64,000 nucleotides of DNA from Thermococcus eurythermalis (lineage in GTDB: Archaea > Methanobacteriota_B > Thermococci > Thermococcales > Thermococcaceae), in NCBI RefSeq assembly GCF_000769655.1, contig NZ_CP008887.1, forward strand, positions 1 to 64,000, in the 5' to 3' direction. Shown here in pieces: positions 27,517-37,270 of this stretch (position 1 is the first letter of the stretch; each line of letters opens with the position of its first letter). Made by a program: the position numbers and the translations under genes. Below the pieces are notes generated by a model that saw only the letters and a program-made list of their open reading frames with translations, ran no database searches and was not told where the DNA came from.

Positions 27517-28110
27517 TCACCTCACGAGGGACTTTATCTCATCGGGGACGTCCTTAAGGAAAACCGCCACGTGGTAGGCGCTCTTCATCGCATCGGCTGG
27601 GTTTTCAGCCCACGTGACTACGACCATGTCTCCTTCTTCGAACCTCAGAACCGAGAGTCTCTCGGCGAGCTCTGACATAGTCTCTCTTAGGGGCCTGCCG
27701 TCTTCTGGAAAAACTACCTCCCCGTTTTTAACTACGAGAATCATTGCACCCTTTGCGAAGAACCTTATGGCCTCGTCGCGGAGCTCAATACTCTTGAATT
27801 CAGGGGGATTCCTCACGACGATGGCATAAGCAGGGTAGCCTTCGACTCTGCCAACGGCGTGGACTTCGGAGAAGGACTTCGAGAGCCTCTCCACGAGCTC
27901 CCTTCCCTCTTCGCTGAGGGTGTGGCCCCTCTGAGAGGACTCAATAAGGTTCATCTTCGAAAGCTTTCTCAAAAGCGTCCTGACGCTTCCTTCGCCAAGG
28001 CCGAGAAGCTCCGAAATCGTCTTTCTTCCAACAGGATTTTTCATCAGGTACAGAACCGCGACCGCGTCTTCAATCGTGAACTCAGGATACGCTCCCCTCT
28101 TCCAGCTCAT
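27517..28110 (-). CDS. DUF4443-type predicted transcriptional regulator
   Basis: 197 aa. N-terminal winged helix (AVAVLYLMKNPVGRKTISELLGLGEGSVRTLLRKLSKMNLIESSQRGHTLSEEGRELVERL) followed by an alpha/beta C-terminal domain (AYAIVVRNPPEFKSIELRDEAI, GAMILVVKNGEVVFPEDG) that may bind a ligand. ATG at 28110 has GGTGGGTGAGA. Four bases from pyrF, so it could govern pyrimidine genes; that is only suggested by position. Confidence 0.72.
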   Translation of the reverse strand: MSWKRGAYPEFTIEDAVAVLYLMKNPVGRKTISELLGLGEGSVRTLLRKLSKMNLIESSQRGHTLSEEGRELVERLSKSFSEVHAVGRVEGYPAYAIVVRNPPEFKSIELRDEAIRFFAKGAMILVVKNGEVVFPEDGRPLRETMSELAERLSVLRFEEGDMVVVTWAENPADAMKSAYHVAVFLKDVPDEIKSLVR

Positions 28111-28157
28111 TCTCACCCACCGAGAAGAGTAGGGAAAAAGGAGTTAAAAGCTTGCCG

Positions 28158-29306
28158 TCAGAGCCATCTCGGCTTGAGCCCGGCCCAGGTGCGCATCTTC
28201 TCGTGGGCAATGATGCGCGGGATGTTGGGCATCTCCTTGGGGCCGGGGTTCTTCATGTAGAAGGCATTGACCTCATAAACGGTTCCGAAGGCCTTCTTTT
28301 CGAGGGCTATCTTTCCAAGCCTCGCGAGGTCAACGAGCAGGCCCGCGAGTGCCGGGCTGTCGTTTATCCTGCCGGTGATGACAAGCTCGTCGTGGGCGCC
28401 GTTGAATGAGACGTACTCGATGTGCATGGCGATGAACTTCTTGTCGCCGAGCGGCTCAAGGAAGCCGGTGGGCTTGATGTAGTGGGGTGCATCGTAGCCG
28501 AGGAGGTCCTTGACGATGGAGCTCTTGGTGAACTCCTTGCTCTTGTTCCTCTCCTTGTCGGTGAGAGCGAGGAAGTCCTGGTTTCCACCGATGTTGAACT
28601 GGGCTATGTCGAGGACATAGCGGTTCCTCTGGGCGAGGTGGCTGAGTATGTCAGCTGTCAGCGGGGTCGCACCGGTGGCGCCGTCGTCACCGAAGATGAC
28701 CATGTTGCTCTCCTTAGCGAGCTCAACGAAGGCAGGGTCGTTGGCTATGAGGGTTGGTATGGCGTTGACGAAAGCCGCTCCGCCGACCTCCTTGGCGTAC
28801 TGGGCAACCGCGTAGGCGTAGACCTGGGTAGCGGTAAGCCTGTCCCTGTTGTCCTCTGCGATGGCCTTCTCAAGCTCCTCCTTGTTTCCAAAGGGCACGA
28901 AGGCCTCGGTGGTGCAGACGTTTATGAAGCCCTCGGCGCCGAGCTCCTTCCACTCGCTAACGAGGTGCTCAACGGCCTCCTTGAGGGTCATCTCGTCCTC
29001 AAGGCCAGTGGCTTCGAGCGGGAGGTTCCTGAGGCTTCTGAGGTGGACTCCCTTTCTGATGGTGATGCCCTTGAGGCTCTCCGGCGCCTCGGGGTCGTAG
29101 GCCTTAACGACCTCGTAGAGGTCCTTTCCGACCTTCGCCTTGTCAACGTCGTAGGAACCGACGATTTCGATGTCCTTAATCTTAATCGGGAGCTCGTCAG
29201 CGAGGGGGACGCCGTACGGCTCCATCTTCCCGGCCTTTATTTTCTCAAGGCCGCTCGCAAAAATGCTGGCAACGTATCCCTGTCCGAGTATGACAACCTT
29301 CACCAT
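28158..29306 (-). CDS. ino1: L-myo-inositol-1-phosphate synthase
   Basis: 382 aa. Converts glucose-6-phosphate to L-myo-inositol-1-phosphate using NAD. VVILGQGYVASIFASGL is the NAD fold, VNAIPTLIANDPAF, GDDGATGATPLTADIL and GNQDFLALTDKERNKSKEFTKSSIV are the active-site stretches. It supplies the osmolyte di-myo-inositol phosphate, made by the product of the next gene upstream (29365-30648). GGAGGTGGAGGAG precedes the ATG at 29306. Confidence 0.93.
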   Translation of the reverse strand: MVKVVILGQGYVASIFASGLEKIKAGKMEPYGVPLADELPIKIKDIEIVGSYDVDKAKVGKDLYEVVKAYDPEAPESLKGITIRKGVHLRSLRNLPLEATGLEDEMTLKEAVEHLVSEWKELGAEGFINVCTTEAFVPFGNKEELEKAIAEDNRDRLTATQVYAYAVAQYAKEVGGAAFVNAIPTLIANDPAFVELAKESNMVIFGDDGATGATPLTADILSHLAQRNRYVLDIAQFNIGGNQDFLALTDKERNKSKEFTKSSIVKDLLGYDAPHYIKPTGFLEPLGDKKFIAMHIEYVSFNGAHDELVITGRINDSPALAGLLVDLARLGKIALEKKAFGTVYEVNAFYMKNPGPKEMPNIPRIIAHEKMRTWAGLKPRWL

Positions 29307-29364
29307 CTCCTCCACCTCCTTTTTGTTGTTTTAAGATATTTTATGGCAGTTAAATAGTTTTTGG

Positions 29365-30648
29365 TTACGAAACTTTTCTGGCTATAATATAGAGGGTCAC
29401 CCCAACGCGGAGGTTGGTGAGTAAGGCCAAGAGCGCGAACAGCGCTTTGACTGAGACCTCCACTGGATACAGCAGAAAGAGCATCGTGAGGAATATGCGC
29501 TCGTCCCTTTTGCCCGGAAGCTTCCTGAGGCCGGGGACTTCCATGTAAGCGTCCCTGCAGAAGGCCCCCTTGAACCTCTCGGTCGAGTAGCTCACCATCA
29601 CCGAGCCGAGGAGCGCTACAAGCGCCACGAGATACCAGAGGGGCTCGCGGAGAGTCGAATACGCCAGCAGGGCCAGGAAGGTTCCGTCAACGTAGCGGTC
29701 GAGGATAGAGTCAATGTAACCACCGAGCCTGCTGGCCCTCAGCTGGGCCCTCGCGAGCTCGCCGTCAACGCCGTCGAGGATTGAGCTGAGCTGGTAGAGA
29801 ACCCCCGCCAGCGGAAGGTTGATTAACGTGAGGACTGCCGAGAGAATTCCGACTGCAAACGTGACGGCCGTCATCTGGTTTGGAGTCACTTTCTCCGCGA
29901 GGAGGTAGCTTATCTCGGTGGAGAGCTTCCTGTTGATGTGCCGGCTGATAAAGCCGTCCCCGATTCCCTTGGGGGCGCTCTTAACGAGCATTTTTCTGGC
30001 CCTTTTGACATCAGACGGGGTATCAACATCAGTCCAGGGAAGGCCGTCCACGAAAGTCACAGGGAGCCTTGCCCTTTTCACGACCTCACTGAGGGGATAG
30101 TCGCCGTTCCGTTCACGCTCAAGTTCTGCCGTTACCTCAAAGATGCTCTCATCGAGGACGAAGAAGCCAGTATCCACTGCATCCCACTCTCTGAGAGACT
30201 TGCCTATATCCTCAACTCTGCCGTCCATGACCTTCACCTTGGTGGCCTCGCCCACGTCGGCCCATCTCGGCCTTCTGTCGGCTATGAGGCCGTTCCCTTC
30301 CACTGCTTCCGCGACGAACTCCTCGCCGTAGACGTGGTCGCTCATCACGAGCACGAACCTTCCCGAGACGTGTTCCCTGGCGAGGTGAAGGGAGTGCCCG
30401 TTGCCCTTCTCTGGCTCAGGGTTTATCACCAGCTCGGCGTTGAAGCCGTGTTTCTCTATGAACTCCCTGTAAAGTCCTGCATACCCTTCGTTCGTTACGA
30501 TTACAAACCTCTCAACGCCGTTCTTTTGGAGAAGGTAGATAGTCCTGTACAGAATCTCCCTTCCTGCAACTCTAATAAGTCCCTTGGGCTTCCCGCCCAT
30601 CCTCGTTCCAAGGCCGGCCGCGAGAACCACTGCCGTCTTTGAGGTCAT
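29365..30648 (-). CDS. Bifunctional CTP:inositol-1-phosphate cytidylyltransferase / DIPP synthase
   Basis: 427 aa fusion. Residues about 1-225 are a nucleotidyltransferase ([32 protein letters not shown]) that makes CDP-inositol. The membrane C-terminal half is a CDP-alcohol phosphotransferase with DG-x2-AR-x8-G-x3-D-x3-D ([21 protein letters not shown], then LDRYVD), joining CDP-inositol to inositol-1-phosphate to give phosphorylated di-myo-inositol phosphate, the thermolyte of Thermococcales. It precedes ino1 by 58 bp on the same strand. Confidence 0.92.
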   Translation of the reverse strand: MTSKTAVVLAAGLGTRMGGKPKGLIRVAGREILYRTIYLLQKNGVERFVIVTNEGYAGLYREFIEKHGFNAELVINPEPEKGNGHSLHLAREHVSGRFVLVMSDHVYGEEFVAEAVEGNGLIADRRPRWADVGEATKVKVMDGRVEDIGKSLREWDAVDTGFFVLDESIFEVTAELERERNGDYPLSEVVKRARLPVTFVDGLPWTDVDTPSDVKRARKMLVKSAPKGIGDGFISRHINRKLSTEISYLLAEKVTPNQMTAVTFAVGILSAVLTLINLPLAGVLYQLSSILDGVDGELARAQLRASRLGGYIDSILDRYVDGTFLALLAYSTLREPLWYLVALVALLGSVMVSYSTERFKGAFCRDAYMEVPGLRKLPGKRDERIFLTMLFLLYPVEVSVKALFALLALLTNLRVGVTLYIIARKVS

Positions 30649-30741
30649 TGGCACCACCTTTTTAAGGCCCTTTTCTGTGGCCCTACTGAGAGAACCAAAG
30701 TTAAATTAACTTCCAGTAATTTAAAGATTTCGGTGGTGGAA

Positions 30742-31425
30742 ATGCGAGTTGCGGTCTTGTACTCTGGCGGAAAGGACTCAAACTATGCCTTCTATTGGGC
30801 CCTAAAGCAGGGTTTTGAAGTCAAATATCTCGTCTCGATGGTCAGCGAGAGCGATGAGAGCTACATGTACCACGTGCCAAACATTCACCTCACGGAACTC
30901 CAGGCGAGGGCGATAGGAATCCCGCTCGTCAAGGGGTTCACGAGCGGCGAGAAGGAGAAGGAAGTCAAGGATCTGAAGGCCGTCCTCGAGGGCCTGAAAA
31001 TTGACGGCGTTGTTGCCGGGGCTCTGGCCAGCGAGTATCAGAAGAGGCGCGTTGACAGGGTAGCGGAAGAGCTCGGTATCGAGAGCTTCGCCCCAGCATG
31101 GCACCGAGACCCGGTTGACTACATGCGCGAGCTGATCGAAATCTTCGACATCGTGATGGTTGGTGTCTCGGCCTACGGCCTGGACAAGGGCTGGCTCGGG
31201 AGGAAGATAGACGGGAAGGCCCTGGAAGAGCTGGTAAGGCTCCACGAGAGGTACAAAGTCCACGTGGCCGGAGAAGGAGGTGAGTTTGAAACTTTCGTGA
31301 GGGACGCGCCGTTCTTCAAAGCTAAGATAGTTTTCGATGAAGTGGAAAAGAAGTGGAGCGAGTGCAACTACTCAGGAGTCCTTGAAGTCAAGAGGGCGCA
31401 CCTAGAGAAAAAGGGGAGTACTTAG
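30742..31425 (+). CDS. dph6: Diphthine--ammonia ligase
   Basis: 227 aa. [20 protein letters not shown] is the PP-loop ATP-pyrophosphatase motif (SGGKDS 8-13), and [40 protein letters not shown] are conserved in the Dph6 (MJ0570/DUF71) family, which amidates diphthine on elongation factor 2. The ATG at 30742 has GGTGG upstream. Confidence 0.88.
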   Translation: MRVAVLYSGGKDSNYAFYWALKQGFEVKYLVSMVSESDESYMYHVPNIHLTELQARAIGIPLVKGFTSGEKEKEVKDLKAVLEGLKIDGVVAGALASEYQKRRVDRVAEELGIESFAPAWHRDPVDYMRELIEIFDIVMVGVSAYGLDKGWLGRKIDGKALEELVRLHERYKVHVAGEGGEFETFVRDAPFFKAKIVFDEVEKKWSECNYSGVLEVKRAHLEKKGST

Positions 31426-31477
31426 AGAGCAAACTGCCCTTCTAAATTATCACAAGGGCAAAAGCTACTCTGTCACC

Positions 31478-31840
31478 TCAGCAAGTGACGTGGAAGATTC
31501 CCAGCACCTTTCTTTTTCCGTTCAGCTCGTTGAAAAGCTCAACAGCCTTTCCCGTCGGGAGCCCGTAGACTTCCTTTCCTTTGACCAGCTCTCTACTTTC
31601 CGGCAGGAGCGAGAGGTAACCATAGTAGCCGGTGCCAACGATAAGGACGTCAAAGTCCTCCGTGAGGTACTCCTTCAGCTCGTCGGGGTCGAGCTTGTGG
31701 CTGGTGCCGTGTTTGGACTTGCTGAGCCACTTCTTCCGCTTTTCAACTTTCCCGCTCGGGTATACTACGATGTCGTGCTCGTAGGTTTTCCCATCAACGA
31801 TTATCCTCCCGAAGGAGGGGTATTCGAGCTTCACAGCCAT
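31478..31840 (-). CDS. Mth938-like (DUF498/NDUFAF3-type) protein
   Basis: 120 aa. YPSFGRIIVDGKTYEHDIVV, FDVLIVGTGYYGYLSLLPES and YGLPTGKAVELFNEL fit the Mth938-like fold, whose mitochondrial relative NDUFAF3 assists complex I assembly. Its ATG overlaps the stop of the Nudix gene (TGATG), so translation is coupled. Archaeal role unknown. Confidence 0.8.
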   Translation of the reverse strand: MAVKLEYPSFGRIIVDGKTYEHDIVVYPSGKVEKRKKWLSKSKHGTSHKLDPDELKEYLTEDFDVLIVGTGYYGYLSLLPESRELVKGKEVYGLPTGKAVELFNELNGKRKVLGIFHVTC

Positions 31841-32352
31841 CACCAGCAATCCTTTGGATGGAGCGCGTCCCGCAGAATCTTTGCGTGGTCAAACGCCAGC
31901 GGGAGTTTCCCAGCCTCCCCGATGGGGACAACGTGAACCTCTTTGGCGTCGTCTCCAGCTTTAAGCTCGCCCTCTCCAAGGCAGAGGAAGGCAACTGAAA
32001 CGGTGTGGCCCCTTGGATCCCTGTTCGGATCTGAGTAAACGCCCACAAGTCTGAGGATTCTGACGTCGAGGCCGGTCTCCTCCTTCATCTCCCTCTTCAG
32101 GGCCTCCTCAACGGTCTCGCCGTACTCAACGAACCCACCAGGAAGGGCGTAGTGGTCTTTGAAGGGCTCGTTCTTCCGCTTTATGAGGACGACGCCGCCT
32201 TTGTAGAGGATTACCCCATCCACGGTCAGGCCTATGCACCTGTGGAGTTCGGCCTTCAGGCCGTGCTTTTCGGCAAGAAGCTTCGCTTCCTCGCGGAACT
32301 GGGTTATGTCGGCCCCCTTGGGGGCCTTGACAAGCAGAACGTAACGGTCCAT
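31840..32352 (-). CDS. Nudix hydrolase (ADP-ribose pyrophosphatase-like)
   Basis: 170 aa. The Nudix box GGFVEYGETVEEALKREMKEETGL is complete (G-x5-E-x7-REUxEExGU) near residue 85. A 45-residue N-terminal extension precedes it. Archaeal homologues hydrolyse ADP-ribose; substrate here is inferred. I place the start at 32352, after GAGGTGAAAAAG; a longer frame to 32382 would run through a box C/D sRNA. Confidence 0.85.
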   Translation of the reverse strand: MDRYVLLVKAPKGADITQFREEAKLLAEKHGLKAELHRCIGLTVDGVILYKGGVVLIKRKNEPFKDHYALPGGFVEYGETVEEALKREMKEETGLDVRILRLVGVYSDPNRDPRGHTVSVAFLCLGEGELKAGDDAKEVHVVPIGEAGKLPLAFDHAKILRDALHPKDCW

Positions 32353-32360
32353 CTTTTTCA

Positions 32361-32413
32361 CCTCAGGGAAGTCCCTTCTCATCAGCGTTCAGCGTGCTGA
32401 CGTTTCATCATCG
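32361..32413 (-). ncRNA. Box C/D sRNA (2'-O-methylation guide)
   Basis: On the minus strand the order is ATGATGA (box C, 32405-32411), 12-nt guide AACGTCAGCACG, CTGA (D', 32389-32392), 3-nt spacer ACG, CTGATGA (C', 32379-32385), 12-nt guide GAAGGGACTTCC and CTGA (D, 32363-32366). These spacings are exactly those of hyperthermophile double-guide box C/D sRNAs. It lies in the leader of the Nudix gene; box D touches that gene's GGTG ribosome site. Targets not identified. Confidence 0.85.
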
Positions 32414-32430
32414 GTCGTCCTTCTTTGGGC

Positions 32431-33255
32431 TCACTCACTTAAAGCTTCAACGGTCACTTTCCTGGCGAGCTCGCTCACTTCGTCCAGCTCAAACTCCACC
32501 GAGCGGTGCTTGAGGAACAGGGCCGTGAAGGCAGCTGCCCTTTTGAGGGACTGTATGAAGGGGCATTCCAGGTAGAAACCAGTGAAAGCTCCGAGAAAGA
32601 CGTCCCCAGCACCCGTTGATTCACCGACCTCAACCTTCAGCGGAACGAAGCGGTAGGGCCTGCCGCGCAGGTACGCTTTTCCGGGGTTGGGGCCGTCGGT
32701 GAGTAGCAGGGACTCCACGGAGTTCGGGCTTACCTTCGCGTAGGGGAGCTCAGCGATGTCTGCGTGGAGGACGCTGAGCCCTTTAAGAAAAGAGCAGTCC
32801 CTCCTGATTAGCTCCACCGGGCCGGGCCGAGGGGAGCGTATAAACCCCTGGAGGTCTGCGGAGACGAGCTTTGCCCTGTTCAGTGCTTCCCTCACGATGT
32901 CCTCGGGAATCTCGTTGGCAACGGGGTTGAGAATTATGGCATCGTACTTCCAGGCCGGGAGTTCTGTAATGGGGGAAGCGTGTGAAATCAGCCTCAGCTC
33001 CCTCCTGTTGGAGTCCAGGTAGTTGAGTTCGTACGAGGTAGTCTCCTCAGACGGAAGCACTTCCAGCCTTCCAATGGAGCGGAGCTCCTCAACCCACTCC
33101 TTAGGGAGCTGAGAAAAGCTTGTGAGAATCTCAACGTCGCAGAAGCGCGAAAGTGCCAGAGCGGAGTAGTAGGCACCGCCACCGAGCCTCTCCTCGATTT
33201 TTGAACCGCGCCTTATCAAATCCCTGACGACGTGGCCGACGACAAGGCACTTCAT
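32431..33255 (-). CDS. PfkB/ribokinase-family sugar or nucleoside kinase
   Basis: 274 aa. [14 protein letters not shown] resembles the N-terminal substrate motif and [22 protein letters not shown] is the C-terminal GAGD signature with the catalytic Asp near residue 221. It starts [14 protein letters not shown], with a G-rich ribosome site. Some Thermococcales members phosphorylate myo-inositol or nucleosides; the substrate cannot be decided here. Confidence 0.85.
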   Translation of the reverse strand: MKCLVVGHVVRDLIRRGSKIEERLGGGAYYSALALSRFCDVEILTSFSQLPKEWVEELRSIGRLEVLPSEETTSYELNYLDSNRRELRLISHASPITELPAWKYDAIILNPVANEIPEDIVREALNRAKLVSADLQGFIRSPRPGPVELIRRDCSFLKGLSVLHADIAELPYAKVSPNSVESLLLTDGPNPGKAYLRGRPYRFVPLKVEVGESTGAGDVFLGAFTGFYLECPFIQSLKRAAAFTALFLKHRSVEFELDEVSELARKVTVEALSE

Positions 33256-33379
33256 CTTTCCCCGTCCCAATCTTATACTTTTTGTGAGTGGACATTAAAA
33301 ACCTTTCCTAAACTACCGAAAGGCTTTTAAGGGGAAAAAGCGAAAAGTTTAAAAGGAGATGTCGTTTTGGGGTGGGGCT

Positions 33380-33700
33380 ATGAAGCGCTTAGGAAAGGTT
33401 TCTCACTACGCAAAGCAGGGCTTCCTCATAGTCAGGACGAACTGGGTTCCATCGCTCAACGAGCCCGTCGTTGACAAGGATTTGAGACCGGTAGGCATTG
33501 TTAAGGATGTTTTTGGTCCCGTTGATTACCCCTATGTTGCTGTTAAACCGCGCGTTAAGAACCCCGAGAGATACGTTGGCGCTCTTCTGTACGTGGACAA
33601 GAGAAAGAAAGAAAAGAGGTCAGGAAAAAGAAATAGGGCAAAGTTCAAGGGCTCTAAGGGGCCCAAGCGTTCTCGCCCCGCCCCCAGGAGAAGGGGGTGA
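33380..33700 (+). CDS. gar1: H/ACA RNP protein Gar1
   Basis: 106 aa. [54 protein letters not shown] is the six-stranded Gar1 core that binds Cbf5 and aids release of pseudouridylated RNA; a Lys/Arg-rich tail follows. ATG at 33380 is preceded by GGGGTGGGG. Its last codons overlap the tfb start by 4 bp. Confidence 0.93.
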   Translation: MKRLGKVSHYAKQGFLIVRTNWVPSLNEPVVDKDLRPVGIVKDVFGPVDYPYVAVKPRVKNPERYVGALLYVDKRKKEKRSGKRNRAKFKGSKGPKRSRPAPRRRG

Positions 33701-34617
33701 GAACGATTACTCCGAAAAGGGTTTGTCCCGTGTGCGGGTCAACCGAGTTCATATACGACCCCAGGAGGGGGGAGATAGTCTGCGCCAAATGTGGCTACGT
33801 CATCGAGGAGAACGTGGTCGATGAGGGGCCGGAGTGGAGGGCCTTTGACCCGGACCAGAGGGCACGTAGAGCGAGAACCGGCGCGCCGATGACGCTGATG
33901 ATACACGACAAGGGCCTCTCGACCGACATAGACTGGCGCGACAAGGACATACACGGCAACCAGATTACCGGCATGTACCGGAACAAGATGAGAAGGCTCC
34001 GCATGTGGCAGAGAAGGATGCGCATAAACGACGCCGCCGAGAGAAACCTCGCGTTCGCGCTGAGTGAGCTCGACAGGATGGCCGCGCAGATGCGCCTTCC
34101 GAGGCGCGTCAAGGAGGTCGCGGCTTCCCTCTACAGAAAGGCCGTCATGAAGAAGCTAATCCGCGGCCGCTCGATAGAGGGCATGGTTTCCGCCGCTCTC
34201 TATGCCGCCTGCAGGATGGAGGGCATCCCAAGAACACTCGACGAGATTGCGGCGGTTTCCAAGGTCTCCAAGAAGGAGATCGGGAGGAGCTACCGCTTCA
34301 TGGCCAGGGGACTCAACCTGAACCTCCGGCCAACGAGCCCGATAGAGTACGTGGACCGCTTTGGCGACGCCCTCGGCGTCAGCTCGAAGACAAAGGAGAG
34401 GGCAAAGAAAATCCTGCGTGAGGCCATAAAGCGCGGAATAACCAGCGGAAAAGGCCCGACAGGACTTGCCGCCGCAGCCCTTTACATTGCCTCCCTCCTC
34501 GAGGGTGAGAAGAAGACCCAGCGTGAAGTGGCTGAGGTTGCACACGTCACCGAGGTCACCGTAAGGAACAGGTATAAGGAACTCGTCGAGAAGCTTGGTA
34601 TAAACGTGCCGATATGA
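33697..34617 (+). CDS. tfb: Transcription initiation factor TFB
   Basis: 306 aa, GTG start overlapping gar1. Zinc ribbon with C10, C13, C29, C32 ([18 protein letters not shown]), B-finger [18 protein letters not shown], then two cyclin folds (about 120-205 and 215-300) with the BRE-binding helix-turn-helix [20 protein letters not shown]. Recruits RNA polymerase to TBP-TATA complexes. Thermococcus species often have two TFB paralogues; which one this is cannot be told. Confidence 0.96.
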   Translation: MRTITPKRVCPVCGSTEFIYDPRRGEIVCAKCGYVIEENVVDEGPEWRAFDPDQRARRARTGAPMTLMIHDKGLSTDIDWRDKDIHGNQITGMYRNKMRRLRMWQRRMRINDAAERNLAFALSELDRMAAQMRLPRRVKEVAASLYRKAVMKKLIRGRSIEGMVSAALYAACRMEGIPRTLDEIAAVSKVSKKEIGRSYRFMARGLNLNLRPTSPIEYVDRFGDALGVSSKTKERAKKILREAIKRGITSGKGPTGLAAAALYIASLLEGEKKTQREVAEVAHVTEVTVRNRYKELVEKLGINVPI

Positions 34618-35108
34618 CCGCGATAGCAGTTTTAAGCGATACCCACGTGGGGGACAAGGCAAAGGCCCTTCCTGTTCCCCTTTTGGATAAGCTGAAAAAG
34701 GCCCGTCCGGAGCTTATACTCCACGCGGGCGACATAACTTCCCCTTCAGTTCTTGAGGCCCTCGAAGAGATAGCTCCCGTCATAGCAGTCAGGGGAAACG
34801 TTGACCACCTCGGCCTCCCGGAGGAAGAGACCGTCGAGATCGAAAAGCTCAGAATAGGCCTGATTCACGGCCACCAGCTCCTCTCGCTAAACGCCCAGTT
34901 CCTGACGCTCAAGGCCCTCGACATGGGTGTTGACCTGCTCGTCTTCGGGCACACGCACCGCTTCTACTTCGATTCCTTCAGTGTCTACGGAAGAAGGGTC
35001 TACCTTCTGAATCCGGGTTCACCGACGTTCCCAAGGTGGGACGAGGCCGGTTTTGTCCTCCTGAGACCAGAAGAAGAACCCAGCGTCAGAAGGGTAAAGC
35101 TCTGGTAA
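34614..35108 (+). CDS. MJ0936-type metallophosphodiesterase
   Basis: 164 aa, ATGA overlap with tfb. Calcineurin-like metal motifs are clear: [26 protein letters not shown] and FGHTHR. Members hydrolyse bis-p-nitrophenyl phosphate or cyclic/other phosphodiesters in vitro; physiological substrate unknown. Confidence 0.9.
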   Translation: MTAIAVLSDTHVGDKAKALPVPLLDKLKKARPELILHAGDITSPSVLEALEEIAPVIAVRGNVDHLGLPEEETVEIEKLRIGLIHGHQLLSLNAQFLTLKALDMGVDLLVFGHTHRFYFDSFSVYGRRVYLLNPGSPTFPRWDEAGFVLLRPEEEPSVRRVKLW

Positions 35109-35134
35109 AAGAGGAACAGGAAAGAAAAAGGCCA

Positions 35135-35338
35135 TCAGCTCTTGATAGCGAGCTTGATGTCCTCGGCCTTGACGGTCTTCCTGCCGGCGTGCTGGGCAAG
35201 GGCAACGGCCTTCTTGGCGATCTCAAGGGCCTTCTCCTCAAGGTGCTCGGCGAGGACCTTCGCTGCCTCCTCGCTGACGCGGGCGGCGCCGGCCTTCCTT
35301 ATAAGCCTGTCAACCGGGGCAATTGGAAGCTCAGCCAT
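35135..35338 (-). CDS. Archaeal histone
   Basis: 67 aa. [65 protein letters not shown] is a bare histone fold as in HMf and HPyA. It wraps DNA in extendable left-handed multimers. A strong TATA box and GGAGGTG leader precede it, fitting high expression. Confidence 0.97.
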   Translation of the reverse strand: MAELPIAPVDRLIRKAGAARVSEEAAKVLAEHLEEKALEIAKKAVALAQHAGRKTVKAEDIKLAIKS

Positions 35339-35398
35339 TCACAACACCTCCTACTTTCTGTTTTGCAGGTTTCTGCATTCTATTCTAAGAACAAAGAG

Positions 35399-35411
35399 CT
35401 ATATAAACCTT
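35399..35411 (-). promoter_or_regulatory. TATA box of histone gene
   Basis: Minus strand AAGGTTTATATAGC, about 62 bp upstream of the ATG, giving a leader of about 35 nt with GGAGGTG. Confidence 0.65.
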
Positions 35412-35642
35412 TCGGAAAAGGAGCCTCCTGACCGGGCCTATGGGTGTGATTTCAGTTAATAGTCGAGAACTTCAACCCCATACGGCTTAACACCAACCTA
35501 AGCCAAAACGGCAACCTTCAGAGGAAGATTGGGGAAAGAACGGAAAACGCCCCAAAAGCCAAATGAAGGGGTTTGAAACCTCCAAACATGTCCAGCACAC
35601 ATGTAAAGATACGACCATCAATCCCCAAAATTCACCAGTAGG
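35412..35642. other. Intergenic region between histone and RuBisCO genes
   Basis: This is the longest non-coding stretch in the window (35339-35692 in all). Apart from the two promoters I see no open frame, tRNA or box C/D pattern. A small dyad, ACATG at 35586-35590 and CATGT at 35100+500 (35600-35604), lies about 40 bp upstream of the RuBisCO TATA and could be an operator, but this is weak. Confidence 0.4.
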
Positions 35643-35652
35643 ATTTTTATAG
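35643..35652 (+). promoter_or_regulatory. TATA box of RuBisCO gene
   Basis: ATTTTTATAG about 45 bp before the ATG; the leader carries AAGGAGGTG. Confidence 0.55.
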
Positions 35653-35692
35653 TCAGCGATAGAACACTATAGTTACCAAGGAGGTGTTGCAG

Positions 35693-37027
35693 ATGGTGGA
35701 GAAGTTCGACAAGATATACGACTACTACGTGGACAAGGACTACGAGCCGAACAAGAAGAGGGACATCATAGCCGTTTTCCGCGTGACCCCCGCTGAGGGC
35801 TACAGCATCGAAGCGGCCGCGGGTGCGGTTGCCGCGGAGAGCTCAACCGGAACGTGGACAACCCTATACCCGTGGTACGAGCAGGAGCGCTGGGCCGACC
35901 TCTCAGCCAAGGCCTATGACTTCCACGACATGGGCGACGGCAGCTGGATAGTGAAGATAGCTTACCCAGTTCACGCGTTTGAGGACGGGAACATGCCCGG
36001 CTTCCTCGCGAGCGTAGCGGGCAACGTCTTTGGAATGAAGCGCGTCGAGTGGCTCCGCTTGGAGGACATATACCTTCCCGAGAAGTTCCTCCGCAACTAC
36101 CCCGGTCCAAACTTCGGTATCGAGGGCGTTAGAAAGAAGCTGGGGATATACAACAGGCCCCTCTACGGTGTCGTTCCAAAGCCGAAGGTCGGCTATTCTC
36201 CGGAGGAGCTTTACCAGCTCGCCCTCGATCTCTTTATGGGCGGCGCTGACTACCTCAAGGACGATGAGAACCTCACCAGCCCCTGGTACAACCGCTTCGA
36301 GGATAGGGTCAAGGTCGTCACGAAGGCGATGGAAAAGGCCGAGAACGAGACCGGCGAGAAGAAGACCTGGTTCGCCAACATTACAGCGCCGATACTGGAG
36401 CTTGAGAGGAGGCTTGAGATACTCGCGGACTACGGAGTCCCGCACGCGATGATTGACGTCGTTGTCCTTGGTTGGGGCGTCCTCGACTACGTAAGGGAGC
36501 TCGCTGAGGACTACGGCATTGCTCTCCACGCCCACAGGGCCATGCACACGGCCTTCGCTAGGAACCCCTACCACGGCATCTCGATGTTCGTCCTGGCGAA
36601 GCTCTACCGCGTCATAGGCGTTGACCAGCTCCACATTGGAACCGCCGGCGCGGGCAAGATGGAGGGCGAGAAGTGGGAGGTCATTCAGTACAAGAGGATA
36701 ATCACTGAAGACCACTACGTTCCGGACGAGAATGACGTCTTCCACATGGAGCAGAAGTTCTACCACATTAAGCCAGTCTTCCCGACGAGCTCAGGTGGCC
36801 TTCACCCAGGCAACATTCAGCCGGTCATAGAGGCCCTCGGAAAGGACATCGTCCTCCAGCTCGGCGGTGGAACCATGGGTCACCCGGACGGACCGAGGGC
36901 AGGCGCTATGGCCGTCAGGCAAGCGATAGACGCCATCATGAAGGGCATTCCACTCGACGAGTACGCCAAGACTCACAAAGAGCTCGCCCGTGCCCTCGAG
37001 AAGTGGGGCCACGTCACTCCGGTTTGA
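35693..37027 (+). CDS. rbcL: Type III ribulose-1,5-bisphosphate carboxylase, large subunit
   Basis: 444 aa. Form III RuBisCO of the archaeal AMP (nucleoside salvage) pathway: it carboxylates RuBP made from AMP by AMP phosphorylase and ribose-1,5-bisphosphate isomerase. KPKVG at 163-167, the carbamylated Lys189 in GGADYLKDDEN with Asp191 and Glu192 as Mg ligands, HRAMH and LQLGGGTMGHPDG are intact. ATG at 35693 has GGAGGTG at 6-bp spacing. The two partner enzymes are not in this window. Confidence 0.97.
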   Translation: MVEKFDKIYDYYVDKDYEPNKKRDIIAVFRVTPAEGYSIEAAAGAVAAESSTGTWTTLYPWYEQERWADLSAKAYDFHDMGDGSWIVKIAYPVHAFEDGNMPGFLASVAGNVFGMKRVEWLRLEDIYLPEKFLRNYPGPNFGIEGVRKKLGIYNRPLYGVVPKPKVGYSPEELYQLALDLFMGGADYLKDDENLTSPWYNRFEDRVKVVTKAMEKAENETGEKKTWFANITAPILELERRLEILADYGVPHAMIDVVVLGWGVLDYVRELAEDYGIALHAHRAMHTAFARNPYHGISMFVLAKLYRVIGVDQLHIGTAGAGKMEGEKWEVIQYKRIITEDHYVPDENDVFHMEQKFYHIKPVFPTSSGGLHPGNIQPVIEALGKDIVLQLGGGTMGHPDGPRAGAMAVRQAIDAIMKGIPLDEYAKTHKELARALEKWGHVTPV

Positions 37028-37030
37028 TGA

Positions 37031-37072
37031 GCTTTATTTCTCCGTTTTTAACTCATTTTGCATCCTGCAAAA
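37031..37072 (+). terminator. T-rich tract and hairpin after rbcL
   Basis: Runs of T (CTTTATTTCTCCGTTTTTAA) follow the stop, then a perfect TTTTGCA-TCC-TGCAAAA hairpin at 37056-37072. Confidence 0.5.
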
Positions 37073-37230
37073 CTTTCACAGACGTGGAGGTTCTGAAGAG
37101 TGATAAAACCAAGAAGCCTCGTTGCCTGTTTAGATGTTAGAAACTCAACCAAAGACTGCATCCACCATTACGCGACTCTTGTGTAAAGATGAATTTTTAA
37201 ACTTCACCTTTTTTTGACAATGAGATAGAA

Positions 37231-37243
37231 AATGTTTTAAGGA
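37231..37243 (+). promoter_or_regulatory. TATA box of phr
   Basis: ATGTTTTAAGG, about 25 bp upstream of the dyad that covers the expected transcription start. Confidence 0.5.
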
Positions 37244-37245
37244 TT

Positions 37246-37270
37246 TTTACTAACCTATGGTTAGATAAAG
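37246..37270 (+). promoter_or_regulatory. Probable Phr autoregulatory operator
   Basis: A perfect dyad CTAACC-TAT-GGTTAG (37250-37264) lies over the expected transcription start of phr. Together with TTTA just upstream and ATAAAG just downstream it matches the known Phr site layout (TTTA near -10, TGGTAA at the start, AAAA near +10) closely, with TGGTTA in place of TGGTAA. Confidence 0.6.
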
